Made by a program: the position numbers and the translations under genes | Source of the DNA: AC-32 sp963755635 | Lineage (GTDB): Bacteria > Actinomycetota > Thermoleophilia > Gaiellales > Gaiellaceae | Reading direction: 5' to 3' | Assembly (NCBI GenBank): GCA_963755635.1 | Contig: CAVWKS010000024.1 | Coordinates: forward strand, 1-64,000 | DNA: 64,000 bases | Notes under the pieces: model-generated | Seen by the model: only the letters and a program-made list of their open reading frames with translations | What the model was told of the DNA's origin: nothing | Database searches by the model: none | Shown: positions 30,086-38,546 of the stretch, piece by piece | Numbering within the stretch: position 1 is the stretch's first letter | Layout of the letters: each line of letters opens with the position of its first letter

Positions 30086-30682
30086 TTGTCACTGGCCCAG
30101 CCCGATCCAGGCGTCCTGCGGAAGGCGCAACGAGGAGACGAGCGAGCGTTCTCGATCATCCTCCGCGCCTACGAGACGCCCGTCTACAACTACGTGCTCC
30201 GGCTCGTCAACGGTGACCGCTCGCTCGCCGAGGATCTGACGCAGGAGGTCTTCCTGCGCGTTTTCCAGGGCCTGCCGAAGTTCTCGCTGCGCTGCAAGTT
30301 CACGACCTGGCTCTTCCAGGTGACGAAGAACCGCGTGCTCGACGAGCTGCGCGCCTCTGAGCGCCGGCCGCGCGCGCTCGTTGCGCTCGACGACATCGCG
30401 CCGCTCGAGGTGCTCGACGCGCCGGTCGAGCGGATCGAGGAGATCGACACGCTCTGGCGCGCGGTCGAGGATCTCAACGTCGACCTGAAGATGGCGCTGC
30501 TGCTCCGGGACGTCGTCGGGCTCTCGTACACGGAGATCGCCGACTCGCTCGAGATCACGCTCGCCACCGTCAAGTGGCGGATCTACAAGGCGCGCGAAGA
30601 AGTCCAGATCGCGCTCGTGCGCGAGGGCGTCTCGTTCGCGCCGGCACCTGCCGCGGCGGCCGAGACTTCCGTCTCCGCCTAG
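30086..30682 (+). CDS. RNA polymerase sigma factor, ECF (sigma-70) family
   Basis: A 198-residue ECF sigma factor. Sigma2 spans about 10-80, with DLTQEVFLRVFQGLPKF and FTTWLFQVTKNRVLDELR binding the -10 element and core polymerase. Sigma4 spans about 125-180, with LLLRDVVGLSYTEIADSLEITLATVKWRIYKARE as the -35-binding HTH. The tail is Ala/Pro-rich. It converges on a membrane Ser/Thr kinase with which it shares its stop (CTAG). No anti-sigma gene is adjacent. Confidence 0.93.
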   Translation: MSLAQPDPGVLRKAQRGDERAFSIILRAYETPVYNYVLRLVNGDRSLAEDLTQEVFLRVFQGLPKFSLRCKFTTWLFQVTKNRVLDELRASERRPRALVALDDIAPLEVLDAPVERIEEIDTLWRAVEDLNVDLKMALLLRDVVGLSYTEIADSLEITLATVKWRIYKAREEVQIALVREGVSFAPAPAAAAETSVSA

Positions 30683-31770
30683 CCGCCCGCCGAGTGCCGA
30701 CGTAGCCAGGCGGCGATGTTGGCCCCCTGCTCCTGCGGGGTCGTGCCGCGCGGGATCGCCTGCACCTTCGGGGTCGAGACCACGACCGCGGTCCCGCCTG
30801 GCGTGTTGCTCCCGCCGCGGCTGCTGAGCGCGATCGCGAGCAGGATCGCGGCGACCGCGAGCACGCCCGCGAGGGCGAGCCAGACGTAGCGCCGGTCACG
30901 GGGCTTCGATGCGAGCACCCGGGTCTGACCGCGAGGGAGCGGCTGCGTGCTCGCATCCGCGTCAACGGCGAGCTCGGTTGCGAGCGCCGCGCCGTTCGCC
31001 GGCCGGTAGGCGGGGTTTCGCGCGAGACAGCGCATGACAACGTCCTCGAGCCCCCGCGGCACGTCGGGCGCGAGCTCCTCCATGGGCGTGATCTCCATCC
31101 GGCCCTGCTTCGCCGCGAGGTCTTCGAGCGAATCGAACTCGAACGGCGGCCTTCCGGTCAGGAGCTCGTACAAGACCGCGCCGAGCGAGTAGACGTCCGC
31201 GGCCGGCCCGACCTCCTGGCCGAGCGCCTGCTCCGGCGAGAGGTACGCGGCGGTGCCGAGGACGGTGCCTGCCTGTGTCAGCGCGGTCGTCTCCGCGGTC
31301 CGGGCGATCCCGAAGTCGGCGATCTTGAGCGTGCCGTCGCCGCGCAGGATCAGGTTCTGCGGCTTGACGTCGCGGTGGACGAGACCCGCCTCGTGGGCGT
31401 GCGCGAGCCCTTCCGCCGCCTGGAGCGCGAGCGCGCGCGCCTCGTCAGGCGGGATGCGGCCGCGACGCGCGAGCAGGTCCGCCAGCGTCTCGCCCTGGAC
31501 GAGCTCCATCACGATGTACGGCTGCGCGCCGTCCTCGCCGGCGTCGTAGACGCTGACGACGTTCGGATGCGAGAGCCGCGCGGCCAGCCGGGCCTCGCGC
31601 ACGAAGCGCTTCTCGAAGCTCGGGTCGCCTGCAAGGTTCTCGGCGAGCAGCTTGACCGCGACAGGACGATCGAGCTCGACGTCCCGCGCGAGGAAGACCG
31701 AGGCCATCCCGCCGTGCCCGAGCGGCTGCTCGAGCCGGTAGCGCCCGCCAGCGACGGCCTGCGCGCTCAA
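30679..31770 (-). CDS. membrane-anchored Ser/Thr protein kinase (PknB-like, without PASTA)
   Basis: A 363-residue Hanks-type kinase. The Gly loop GHGGMASVF is near 19, Lys in VAVKLL near 39, the catalytic loop HRDVKPQN near 133, DFGIA near 153 and AYLSPEQALG near 172. A transmembrane helix (YVWLALAGVLAVAAILLAIAL) spans about 294-314, followed by a short external tail of about 45 residues with no PASTA repeats. Its TTG start overlaps the lipoprotein stop (TTGA). Its target is unknown; the facing sigma factor is a candidate partner by position only. Confidence 0.92.
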   Translation of the reverse strand: MSAQAVAGGRYRLEQPLGHGGMASVFLARDVELDRPVAVKLLAENLAGDPSFEKRFVREARLAARLSHPNVVSVYDAGEDGAQPYIVMELVQGETLADLLARRGRIPPDEARALALQAAEGLAHAHEAGLVHRDVKPQNLILRGDGTLKIADFGIARTAETTALTQAGTVLGTAAYLSPEQALGQEVGPAADVYSLGAVLYELLTGRPPFEFDSLEDLAAKQGRMEITPMEELAPDVPRGLEDVVMRCLARNPAYRPANGAALATELAVDADASTQPLPRGQTRVLASKPRDRRYVWLALAGVLAVAAILLAIALSSRGGSNTPGGTAVVVSTPKVQAIPRGTTPQEQGANIAAWLRRHSAGG

Positions 31771-32138
31771 CGGTGGCCCTTGTGGTGGTCGTGCTTCTTC
31801 GGCGGCTTCGGCTTGTGCTCCTCGTGCTTCGCCTTCGGCGGCGGTGCGCAGGCCGGCATCCGGGCCACGAGGTCGTTCGCCGCGCTCGTCAGCGGCTCCT
31901 GGTAGCGCGCCGGGATCCGCGAGACGTTCGCCGTGATGTCCTGCAGCAGCTTCGCCGCCGCCTCATTGCCCGCGCAACCGACCCCGGAAGCGACTGCGTC
32001 GGCGTCCCCGGCGAGCTGCCGGGCGACGGCGGCCGGGATCTTCGGCGGTGGAGGCGTCTTTTGCCGGGCGGTCGAGCCGCCGCAGCCTGCAATCAGTACG
32101 ACGCTAGACGCCACGAGCCAGGCGCTCGGCCAGCGCAT
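31767..32138 (-). CDS. putative lipoprotein, unknown function
   Basis: A 123-residue protein. A signal peptide ends in lipobox VLIAGCGGS (Cys19). A Pro-rich stretch, a helical core (VARQLAGDADAVASGVGCAGNEAAAKLLQDITANV) and a His/Lys-rich tail ending KKHDHHKGHR follow. The His-rich end could bind metals, but this is unproven. It lies between the phosphoesterase and the kinase on the same strand, overlapping both, so the three are probably one operon. Confidence 0.68.
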   Translation of the reverse strand: MRWPSAWLVASSVVLIAGCGGSTARQKTPPPPKIPAAVARQLAGDADAVASGVGCAGNEAAAKLLQDITANVSRIPARYQEPLTSAANDLVARMPACAPPPKAKHEEHKPKPPKKHDHHKGHR

Positions 32139-32844
32139 CCGGCAACCCCCTTTCGCGGATCTCCTCCTGCGTTCGCGCGACAGGGTAGGCGACGCGGCGA
32201 AACTCGGCGCGGCCCGCCTCGAAGTCGAGCAGGAGCCAGGCCGCGCGCGGGTCGCCGTCGCGCGGTTGCCCGACGGAGCCGGGATTGAGCAGGAAGCGCG
32301 CGCCGCCGCCGCCGAGCTTGGCCTCGGTCCCCTCGGGCGCGATCCCGCCGCCGAGCTCGCCCTCCTCGAGCACGATCGCGAGCGGCACGTGGCTGTGTCC
32401 GACGAGCACGAGCGGCGCCTCGGTCAGCTCGAACGAGGCTTCGACCGCATCGAGCGACAGCACGTAGTCCCAGACGGGATCGCGGGGGCTCGCGTGGAAG
32501 AGCTCGACCTGATCGCGCCGGCCGGACGGCCGCAGCGTCTCGAGGAACCGGCGCGACTCCGGCGACAGCACGCCTCGCGTCCACGTCGCGCTCGCGACCG
32601 CATCCGGGGCGAACTCGGCCAGGTCGACCTCGCCGAGCACGCCGAGGTCGTGGTTGCCCGCGAGGCAGAACGCCGCCCGCTCCTGCACCGCCGCGCAGCA
32701 CGGGTTCGGCCGCGGCCCGTAGCCCACGAGGTCGCCGAGGCACCAGAGCTCGTCCGGCGCCTCGGCTTCGATCGCCGCGAGGACCGGCTCGAGCGCGTGC
32801 CAGTTACCGTGAACATCGGAGATGACCGCGACCCGGCTCGCCAA
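32104..32844 (-). CDS. calcineurin-like metallophosphoesterase
   Basis: A 246-residue YfcE/DevT-type phosphoesterase. The metal motifs are all present: ISDVHGNW near 8, LGDLVGYG near 36, GNHD near 63, LFHASPRD near 115, and GHSHVPL near 148. NPGSVGQPRDGDPRAAW is the typical C-terminal block. Possible substrates are cyclic nucleotides or phosphodiesters. The TTG at 32844 is the only usable start, so the gene overlaps the divergent Ste24-like gene by 23 bp. Confidence 0.9.
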   Translation of the reverse strand: MASRVAVISDVHGNWHALEPVLAAIEAEAPDELWCLGDLVGYGPRPNPCCAAVQERAAFCLAGNHDLGVLGEVDLAEFAPDAVASATWTRGVLSPESRRFLETLRPSGRRDQVELFHASPRDPVWDYVLSLDAVEASFELTEAPLVLVGHSHVPLAIVLEEGELGGGIAPEGTEAKLGGGGARFLLNPGSVGQPRDGDPRAAWLLLDFEAGRAEFRRVAYPVARTQEEIRERGLPDALAERLARGV

Positions 32845-34036
32845 GGGCTCAACCTTATTCGCGCTCGCAGCGGCCTGGATCGTCGCCGGCTGGTTCCTCT
32901 GGCAGACGACGGTGCCAGGAGACCTCCACCTCTCGGGTCTCGACCCGCATCGCTACTGGAGCGACGCGCTCCTGCACCGCTCCGCGCACTACGACGGCCT
33001 GCTGCGCTGGGACTGGGTCGCAGGCACGCTCGCCGGGATCGCGGCGCTCGTCGTGCTCGTCCGCCTCGGACCGAGGCTGGCCGCGGCCTGGGAGCTCGGT
33101 CGTGTCGGCAAGGGCGTGATGGTCGGGGCCGTGGCGACGCTCACCGTCTGGGCCGTCAGCCTGCCGTTCGGCCTGGTCGCGCTCTGGTGGGGCCGCCGCT
33201 ACGGGCTCCAGAAGCAGGGCTACGGCGAGTGGCTGCTCTCGCAGTGGCCGGCGCTGCTCGGCCAGGTCGTCGGCCTGACGATCGTGCTCACGATCCTGAT
33301 GCTGCTCGCCGGCCGCTACCCCCGGTGGTGGTGGCTGCAGGCCGGCGTGATCTTCACAGGCGTCGCCGTGCTGCTGTCGCTGGTGCTGCCGTACTTCATG
33401 ACGATCGGGACGCGCAACCCGCACCACACCAAGCTGGCCGCCGAGCTGCGCGGGCTCGAGCGGAAGGAGGGAATCGCGGGGACGCCGATCCGGATCCAGA
33501 CGGTCAGCGACACCACCACCGACCTGAACTCGGAAGCCGTCGGGATCGGGCCGTCGGCGCGCGTCGTCCTGTGGGACACGATCCTCGACGGCCGCCTGAC
33601 GCCGGGCGAGATCCGTGTGATCGCCGCCCATGAGTTCGGACATGTCGCGCGCCGCCACATCTGGAAGGGCCTCGGCTGGTACGCGCTGATCGAGATCCCC
33701 GGGTTCTTCGTGCTGGCATGGCTGACCGCGCGGCGGGGCGGGATGGCCCGGCCCGAGGTCGTGCCGTTCGCGCTGCTCGTGATCACGGTCTTCCATCTCG
33801 CGGTGACGCCGTTCACGAACGCCGTCTCGCGCCGCTACGAAGGCGAGGCGGACTGGCGCTCGCTGCAGGCCACCCACGACCCGGCATCCGCGCGCGACCT
33901 CTTCCGATCCTTCGCCCGCTACGACCTCGTTCAGCCCGATCCGCCGGGCTGGTCGTACGTCTGGATCGACGACCACCCGACGCTGGCGCAGCGCGTGGCG
34001 ATGGCGAACGCCTGGGCGGCTAGACGCGCTCGATGA
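32822..34036 (+). CDS. M48 family (Ste24/CAAX-protease-like) membrane metalloprotease
   Basis: A 404-residue polytopic protease with at least four to five transmembrane helices before the catalytic domain. The zinc motif AAHEFGHVARRH lies near 265-276, and the third ligand is in RRYEGEADWRSL near 340. QTVSDTTTDLNSEAVGIG matches the strand before the active site in Ste24 and HtpX homologues. In bacteria such proteins act in membrane protein turnover. The first 23 bp overlap the divergent phosphoesterase gene. Confidence 0.87.
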   Translation: MTATRLAKGSTLFALAAAWIVAGWFLWQTTVPGDLHLSGLDPHRYWSDALLHRSAHYDGLLRWDWVAGTLAGIAALVVLVRLGPRLAAAWELGRVGKGVMVGAVATLTVWAVSLPFGLVALWWGRRYGLQKQGYGEWLLSQWPALLGQVVGLTIVLTILMLLAGRYPRWWWLQAGVIFTGVAVLLSLVLPYFMTIGTRNPHHTKLAAELRGLERKEGIAGTPIRIQTVSDTTTDLNSEAVGIGPSARVVLWDTILDGRLTPGEIRVIAAHEFGHVARRHIWKGLGWYALIEIPGFFVLAWLTARRGGMARPEVVPFALLVITVFHLAVTPFTNAVSRRYEGEADWRSLQATHDPASARDLFRSFARYDLVQPDPPGWSYVWIDDHPTLAQRVAMANAWAARRAR

Positions 34037-34613
34037 CGTAGAGGCCGCCGGCGAGCTCGACCCGGCCTGTGGGCGGCCCCGAGAGCACGACCTCGACCGG
34101 ATGCGGTTCCGCGGGCCTCCCGGTCGGCATCCAGCCCCGGCCTTCGGGCGCGAGGATCAGCGTTCTGCCGCGCTCGCCGATGAACGCGAGCCGCCCGGGC
34201 TCGTCCAGCGTCCCGCTCCAGAGGTCGAGCCCGAGCTCGAACAGCGGCAGCGCGAGCACGGGCGGCTCGCCTACGAGGCCGAGCTCCGACAGCCCCTCGT
34301 CCTCGATGCCGTCGAGGGCGATCACCTCGACGATATTGCCGGCGGGATCGTGGAAGTAGAACGCTCGCGCGTGCCAGTTGTCGAAGTCGAAGACGACCTC
34401 GCCGGTCTCGCGGTCCGGCAGCGGCTGGGGCGTGGCGGCGAGCAGATCGTCGAAGCGGTCGGGAGGCGCGAGGAGGGCGAAGTGGTAGAACGGCTCGCCC
34501 TCGCCGGCGACGAACTCGAGCTCGGTCTCGCCGGTGCCGAGCCGCTCGTAGAACTCCCGCAGCTCCGGGAGCAGCCGCGCCGGCGCTCGCAGGCGAACCT
34601 GTAGGAACCTAAT
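34020..34613 (-). CDS. VOC family (glyoxalase-like) protein
   Basis: About 197 residues. The VOC pattern is FLQVRLRAPARLLPELREFYERLG at the N-terminus and ARAFYFHDPAGNIVEVIALD near 83-102. An additional C-terminal half of about 95 residues ends in GGLYVIERV. No standard start precedes the conserved N-terminus. The codon overlapping the upstream TAG is ATT (ATTAG), so the start is uncertain; a GTG at 34325 would remove the VOC core. It converges on the Ste24-like gene with a 17-bp overlap. Confidence 0.72.
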   Translation of the reverse strand: MRFLQVRLRAPARLLPELREFYERLGTGETELEFVAGEGEPFYHFALLAPPDRFDDLLAATPQPLPDRETGEVVFDFDNWHARAFYFHDPAGNIVEVIALDGIEDEGLSELGLVGEPPVLALPLFELGLDLWSGTLDEPGRLAFIGERGRTLILAPEGRGWMPTGRPAEPHPVEVVLSGPPTGRVELAGGLYVIERV

Positions 34614-34911
34614 TCGAGTCGTCGCCCTCGGTCGTCTCGGGCAGGTTGCGGATCCCCTCCCGCGACGACCACTTCGACCACGAGTCGTTCATCGCGTCGA
34701 GCAGCTCGCGCATGAAGCGCGTCGACATGTTCACGCGCGAGACGACCACGCCGGGCACGTCGCCCTCCTCGACCTCGTGGTCGATCCGCGCGAACGTGAT
34801 CGTGAACTCGTAGTCGGAGAAGCTGATGTTGGCGAAGTTCGCGTAGACCCCCGCCAGGTTCTCTGGGTCGAGGTGGATGTTGAGCTGGCGCTCCTCGCCT
34901 TCGCCTTCCAC
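34609..34911 (-). CDS. DUF3467 domain-containing protein
   Basis: A 100-residue protein with the DUF3467 pattern: an N-terminal strand (QLNIHLDPENLAGVYANFANISFSDYEFTITFARID), then VPGVVVSRVNMSTRFMRELLDAMNDSWSKW. This small conserved family, often near transport or stress genes, has no established role. GTG start at 34911, only 18 bp from the divergent channel gene. Confidence 0.82.
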   Translation of the reverse strand: MEGEGEERQLNIHLDPENLAGVYANFANISFSDYEFTITFARIDHEVEEGDVPGVVVSRVNMSTRFMRELLDAMNDSWSKWSSREGIRNLPETTEGDDSN

Positions 34912-34929
34912 TGGCCGGATACTACTCGC

Positions 34930-35949
34930 GTGAGAGATTCCTTCAGCCCGCGCAGGGTGGGATACGCGCTTGTCGCGCTGCTCGTCGTGTTCGCGGCCGG
35001 CACGGTTGGCTTCCAGCGCACGCTCCACGAGGGCTGGCTGCGGTCGTTCTACCGGACGGTGGTGACCGCGTCGCTGACGGGTCTCGACACCGTGCCGAGC
35101 AGCGACTCCGCCCGCGTGATCTCGATCGTGCTGGTCCTCGCCGGGCTGACTATCTTTGCCTACGTGGCCACGATCCTCGTCGAGGGGATCGCGGGCGGCG
35201 TCCTGACCGGCGCGCTGGCGGAGCGAAGGAGGCGACGGGCAATCGAACGGCTGAGCGAGCACTACATCATCTGCGGCTACGGGCGCGTGGGCCGGCGCGC
35301 GGCGACGGAGTTCCGCCACGGAGGCGTCGAGTTCGTCGTGCTCGACTTCAACCCGAGCGCGATCGAGTTCGCGCGTGAGCACGGAGAGCTCTTCATCGAG
35401 GGAAGAGGGACCGAGGACGAGGACCTGCTGGCGGCCGGGCTCGAGCGCGCGCGCGGCCTGATCGCCTCCTCGGACTCCGACGCGGACAACCTCTACATCA
35501 CGCTTTCCGCCCGGGCGGTGCGGCCGGACCTGCTGATCGTCGCGCGGGCCTCCGACGAGGCCGCTGCCCGCAAGCTTCGGCTGGCGGGCGCCGACCGAGT
35601 CGTCCAGCCCTACGCGACCGCGGGCAAGGAGATGGCGAACCTCGTCCTGCGCCCGCAGGTGGCGGCCTTCCTCGACATCGTCACCTCCGGCGCGGGGCCG
35701 GAACTGCTGTTCGAGGAGATCGAGGTGGCCGCCGGTGCGGGGCCCGCCGGAAAGTCGATCCGCGCCCTGCGCATCCGCGGCGAGACGGGCGCGATGATCG
35801 TCGCGCTGCGGAAGGGCGACGGGACCTTCGACGCGACGCCAACCCCCGACGCAGTCCTGGAGGCCGGCGACGTGATGATCGCCGCCGGCACGCCGGACGA
35901 GCTGGCGCGGCTCGAGCACTTGTTCGCCTCCCGCGAAGCCCTTGCCTGA
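34930..35949 (+). CDS. two-transmembrane ion channel with RCK (TrkA-N/TrkA-C) domains, atypical filter
   Basis: A 339-residue protein laid out as a K+ channel: TM1 (YALVALLVVFAAGTVGF, 11-27), pore helix (WLRSFYRTVVTAS), TM2 (VISIVLVLAGLTIFAYVATIL, 62-82), RCK-N with IICGYGRVGRRAA near 107 and TrkA-C from about 245. The expected selectivity filter TVGYGD is replaced by SLTGLDTVP, so ion selectivity is uncertain. The C-terminus overlaps argS by 8 bp. Confidence 0.82.
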   Translation: MRDSFSPRRVGYALVALLVVFAAGTVGFQRTLHEGWLRSFYRTVVTASLTGLDTVPSSDSARVISIVLVLAGLTIFAYVATILVEGIAGGVLTGALAERRRRRAIERLSEHYIICGYGRVGRRAATEFRHGGVEFVVLDFNPSAIEFAREHGELFIEGRGTEDEDLLAAGLERARGLIASSDSDADNLYITLSARAVRPDLLIVARASDEAAARKLRLAGADRVVQPYATAGKEMANLVLRPQVAAFLDIVTSGAGPELLFEEIEVAAGAGPAGKSIRALRIRGETGAMIVALRKGDGTFDATPTPDAVLEAGDVMIAAGTPDELARLEHLFASREALA

Positions 35950-37468
35950 CGCCGTCTCCCGGCTCGCGGAGCGTTTGTCGGAGCTGGTCGGCGCGCCGGT
36001 CGAGCTCGAGCGGCCGAGCGACTCCGCGCACGGCGACTACGCCACCAACGTCGCGCTGCGGCTCGCGCCCACGCGCAAGCGCCCGCCGCGGGAGCTGGCC
36101 GAGGAGATCGCGGGCGCCGCGGCCGGACTGGACGAGGTCGAGCGCGCCGAGGTGGCAGGCCCTGGCTTCGTCAACCTCTGGCTCGCGCCGTCGTGGTACG
36201 GCGCGGCGCTGGGCGAGCTGCTGGGGGCCGGAACCGAGTACGGAGCTGGGTGGGCGGCGGAGACGCGCGAGCGCGTCCAGGTCGAGATGGTCTCGGCGAA
36301 CCCGACCGGGCCGATCACGGTCGCCTCGGCACGGAACGGCGCGATCGGCGACTGCGTCGCGCGGCTGCTCGAGTTCGCCGGACACGAGGTCGAGCGCGAG
36401 TACTACTACAACGACTCCGGCGCCCAGATGGAGCTCTTCCGCGCGTCGGTCGAGGCGATCAGGCGCGGGGAGGAGCCGCCGGAGAACGGCTACCGCGGCG
36501 AGTACGTCGTCGAGCTGGCGCATGAGGAAGGCGATGCCGTCCCGAAGATGCTCGCGCAGATCGAGGCGACGCTCGAGCGCTTTCGCATCCACTTCGACTC
36601 GTGGGCGCTCCAGAGCGAGCTCGAGCAGCGGTTCGGCGACTTCCTGCCGCGGCTCGACACCTACGAGAAAGACGGCGCGGTCTGGGCGCGCTCGTCCGCT
36701 TACGGGGACGACGACGACCGCGTCCTGATCCGCTCGCCGGAGAAGGGCGGCACGCCGACCTACCGCGCCGCCGACGTCGTCTACCTCGCCGACAAGCTCG
36801 AGCGCGGCTTCGATCGTGCGATCTACGTGCTCGGCGCCGACCACCACGGCACGCGCAACTGGTACGCCGCGATCGCCCGCATGCTCGGCTACGACGAGGA
36901 GCGGATCGAGGTGCTGCTCTACCAGCTCGTCCATCTGACGCGCGGCGGCGAGCTGGCGCGGATGTCCAAGCGCCGCGGCGACGTCGTCTTCCTCGACGAG
37001 CTGCTGGACGAGATCGGCGTCGACGCGGGCCGCTGGTACCTCGCCAACCGCGGGCCGGACCAGACGATCGAGATCGACGTCGACCTGGCCGCGGAGCGCA
37101 GCGAGAAGAACCCGGTCTACTACGTCCAGTACGCGCACGCCCGGATCGCGGGCATCAGGCGGAACGCCGGGAACGCTCCAAGTAACAGTCTGTTACAAGG
37201 CCGCTCGCCGGAGCCCGAGGAGCGCGACCTGATCAAGCGGTTGCTGGAGCTGCCGGACGTCGTCCGCGAGGCGACGGAGCGGCGAGGCGCGCAGGGAGTG
37301 CCGAACTACGCAATTCGCGTCGCCGACGACTTCCACCGCTTCTACCACCACCACCGGGTGCTCGAGAGCGACGCGCAGGCGTTCCGGCTCGGCCTCTGCA
37401 CGGCCACGCAGACCGTGATCGCGCGCTGCCTCGACCTGATCGGGGTGGAAGCGCCCGACCGAATGTAG
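35942..37468 (+). CDS. argS: arginine--tRNA ligase
   Basis: A 508-residue class I synthetase charging tRNA-Arg. The N-terminal ArgRS additional domain (about 1-90) includes DYATNVALRLA. The core has VSANPTGPITVASARN, where the HIGH signature (normally HVGH or similar) reads TVAS, lacking both histidines. MSKRRGD serves as KMSKS, YVQYAHARI follows, and the C-terminal anticodon-binding DALR domain ends the protein. The rest is well conserved, so it is probably functional. TTG start at 35942, inside the channel gene. Confidence 0.93.
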   Translation: MPDAVSRLAERLSELVGAPVELERPSDSAHGDYATNVALRLAPTRKRPPRELAEEIAGAAAGLDEVERAEVAGPGFVNLWLAPSWYGAALGELLGAGTEYGAGWAAETRERVQVEMVSANPTGPITVASARNGAIGDCVARLLEFAGHEVEREYYYNDSGAQMELFRASVEAIRRGEEPPENGYRGEYVVELAHEEGDAVPKMLAQIEATLERFRIHFDSWALQSELEQRFGDFLPRLDTYEKDGAVWARSSAYGDDDDRVLIRSPEKGGTPTYRAADVVYLADKLERGFDRAIYVLGADHHGTRNWYAAIARMLGYDEERIEVLLYQLVHLTRGGELARMSKRRGDVVFLDELLDEIGVDAGRWYLANRGPDQTIEIDVDLAAERSEKNPVYYVQYAHARIAGIRRNAGNAPSNSLLQGRSPEPEERDLIKRLLELPDVVREATERRGAQGVPNYAIRVADDFHRFYHHHRVLESDAQAFRLGLCTATQTVIARCLDLIGVEAPDRM

Positions 37469-37479
37469 GATCGGGCGCG

Positions 37480-38502
37480 ATGGCCAGGCCCGAAGCCTCG
37501 CTCGCCGAGCCCACGGCGAACGCCCCGGATCGCAACCTCGCGCTCGAGCTCGTGCGCGTGACGGAAGCTGCGGCGATGGGCGCCGGCCGCTGGATCGGCC
37601 GCGGCGAGAAGGAGTCCGCCGACCAGGCCGCGGTGGACGGGATGCGCGCCGTCCTCGACACGGTCGAGATGACCGGTGTCGTCGTGATCGGCGAGGGCGA
37701 GAAGGACGAAGCCCCGATGCTCTACAACGGCGAGGAGGTCGGCAGCGGCCACGGGCCCGAGGTCGACGTGGCCGTCGATCCGCTCGAAGGCACGCGCCTC
37801 ACGGCCAAGGGCCAGCCGAACGCGATCGCCGTGATCGCGCTCGCCGAGCGCGGAACGATGTTCTTCCCTGGCGCGGCCGTCTACATGGACAAGATCGCCT
37901 GCGGCCCGGAGGCGATCGACAAGATCGACATCGAGGCGCCCGCGCGGGAGAACGTCGAGCGCGTCGCGCAGGCGAAGGGCAAGAAGCCGACCGAGGTGAC
38001 GGTCGTCGTTCTCGAGCGCGACCGCCACGACGGGCTGATCGCCGAGCTGCGCGAGATCGGCGCCAAGGTGCTGCTGATCCTGGACGGCGACGTCGCGCCG
38101 GCGATCGCCGCTGCCCAGCCGGCGACCGGGGTCGACCTGCTGATGGGGGTGGGCGGGACCCCTGAGGGCGTGATCGCGGCGGCGGCGCTCAAATGCGTCG
38201 GCGGAGGAGTCCAGGGCAAGCTCTGGCCGCGGAACGACGAGGAGCGGCAGCAGCTCGTCGATGCCGGCTTCGAGCTCGACCGCGTGCTGACGACCGACGA
38301 CCTCGTCTCCGGCGACGACGTCTTCGTGGCGGCGACCGGCGTCACCACGGGCGCACTGCTGCGCGGAGTGCGCTACACGGCCGAGGGCGCGGTCACCGAT
38401 TCGATCGTGATGCGCTCCCGCTCGGGCACCGTGCGGCGGATCGAGGCGACGCATGCGTTCGACAAGCTCGAACGCTTCGCCGGCCGCCTGTACCGCCCGT
38501 AA
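37480..38502 (+). CDS. glpX: class II fructose-1,6-bisphosphatase
   Basis: A 340-residue GlpX-type FBPase, the gluconeogenic enzyme of actinobacteria. Metal-site motifs are VVIGEGEKDEAPML near 70 and AVDPLEGTRLTAKGQPNAI near 97. Substrate blocks are LERDRHDGLI, LDGDVAPAI and GVGGTPEGVIAAAALKCVGG. ATG start 12 bp after argS. With fba 1.4 kb away and gap/pgk/tpi upstream it completes a gluconeogenic set. Confidence 0.95.
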   Translation: MARPEASLAEPTANAPDRNLALELVRVTEAAAMGAGRWIGRGEKESADQAAVDGMRAVLDTVEMTGVVVIGEGEKDEAPMLYNGEEVGSGHGPEVDVAVDPLEGTRLTAKGQPNAIAVIALAERGTMFFPGAAVYMDKIACGPEAIDKIDIEAPARENVERVAQAKGKKPTEVTVVVLERDRHDGLIAELREIGAKVLLILDGDVAPAIAAAQPATGVDLLMGVGGTPEGVIAAAALKCVGGGVQGKLWPRNDEERQQLVDAGFELDRVLTTDDLVSGDDVFVAATGVTTGALLRGVRYTAEGAVTDSIVMRSRSGTVRRIEATHAFDKLERFAGRLYRP

Positions 38503-38546
38503 CGCAGCGCGGCTCCGTCAGCTCAAGCCGCCTTCGCCGAGTGCCG

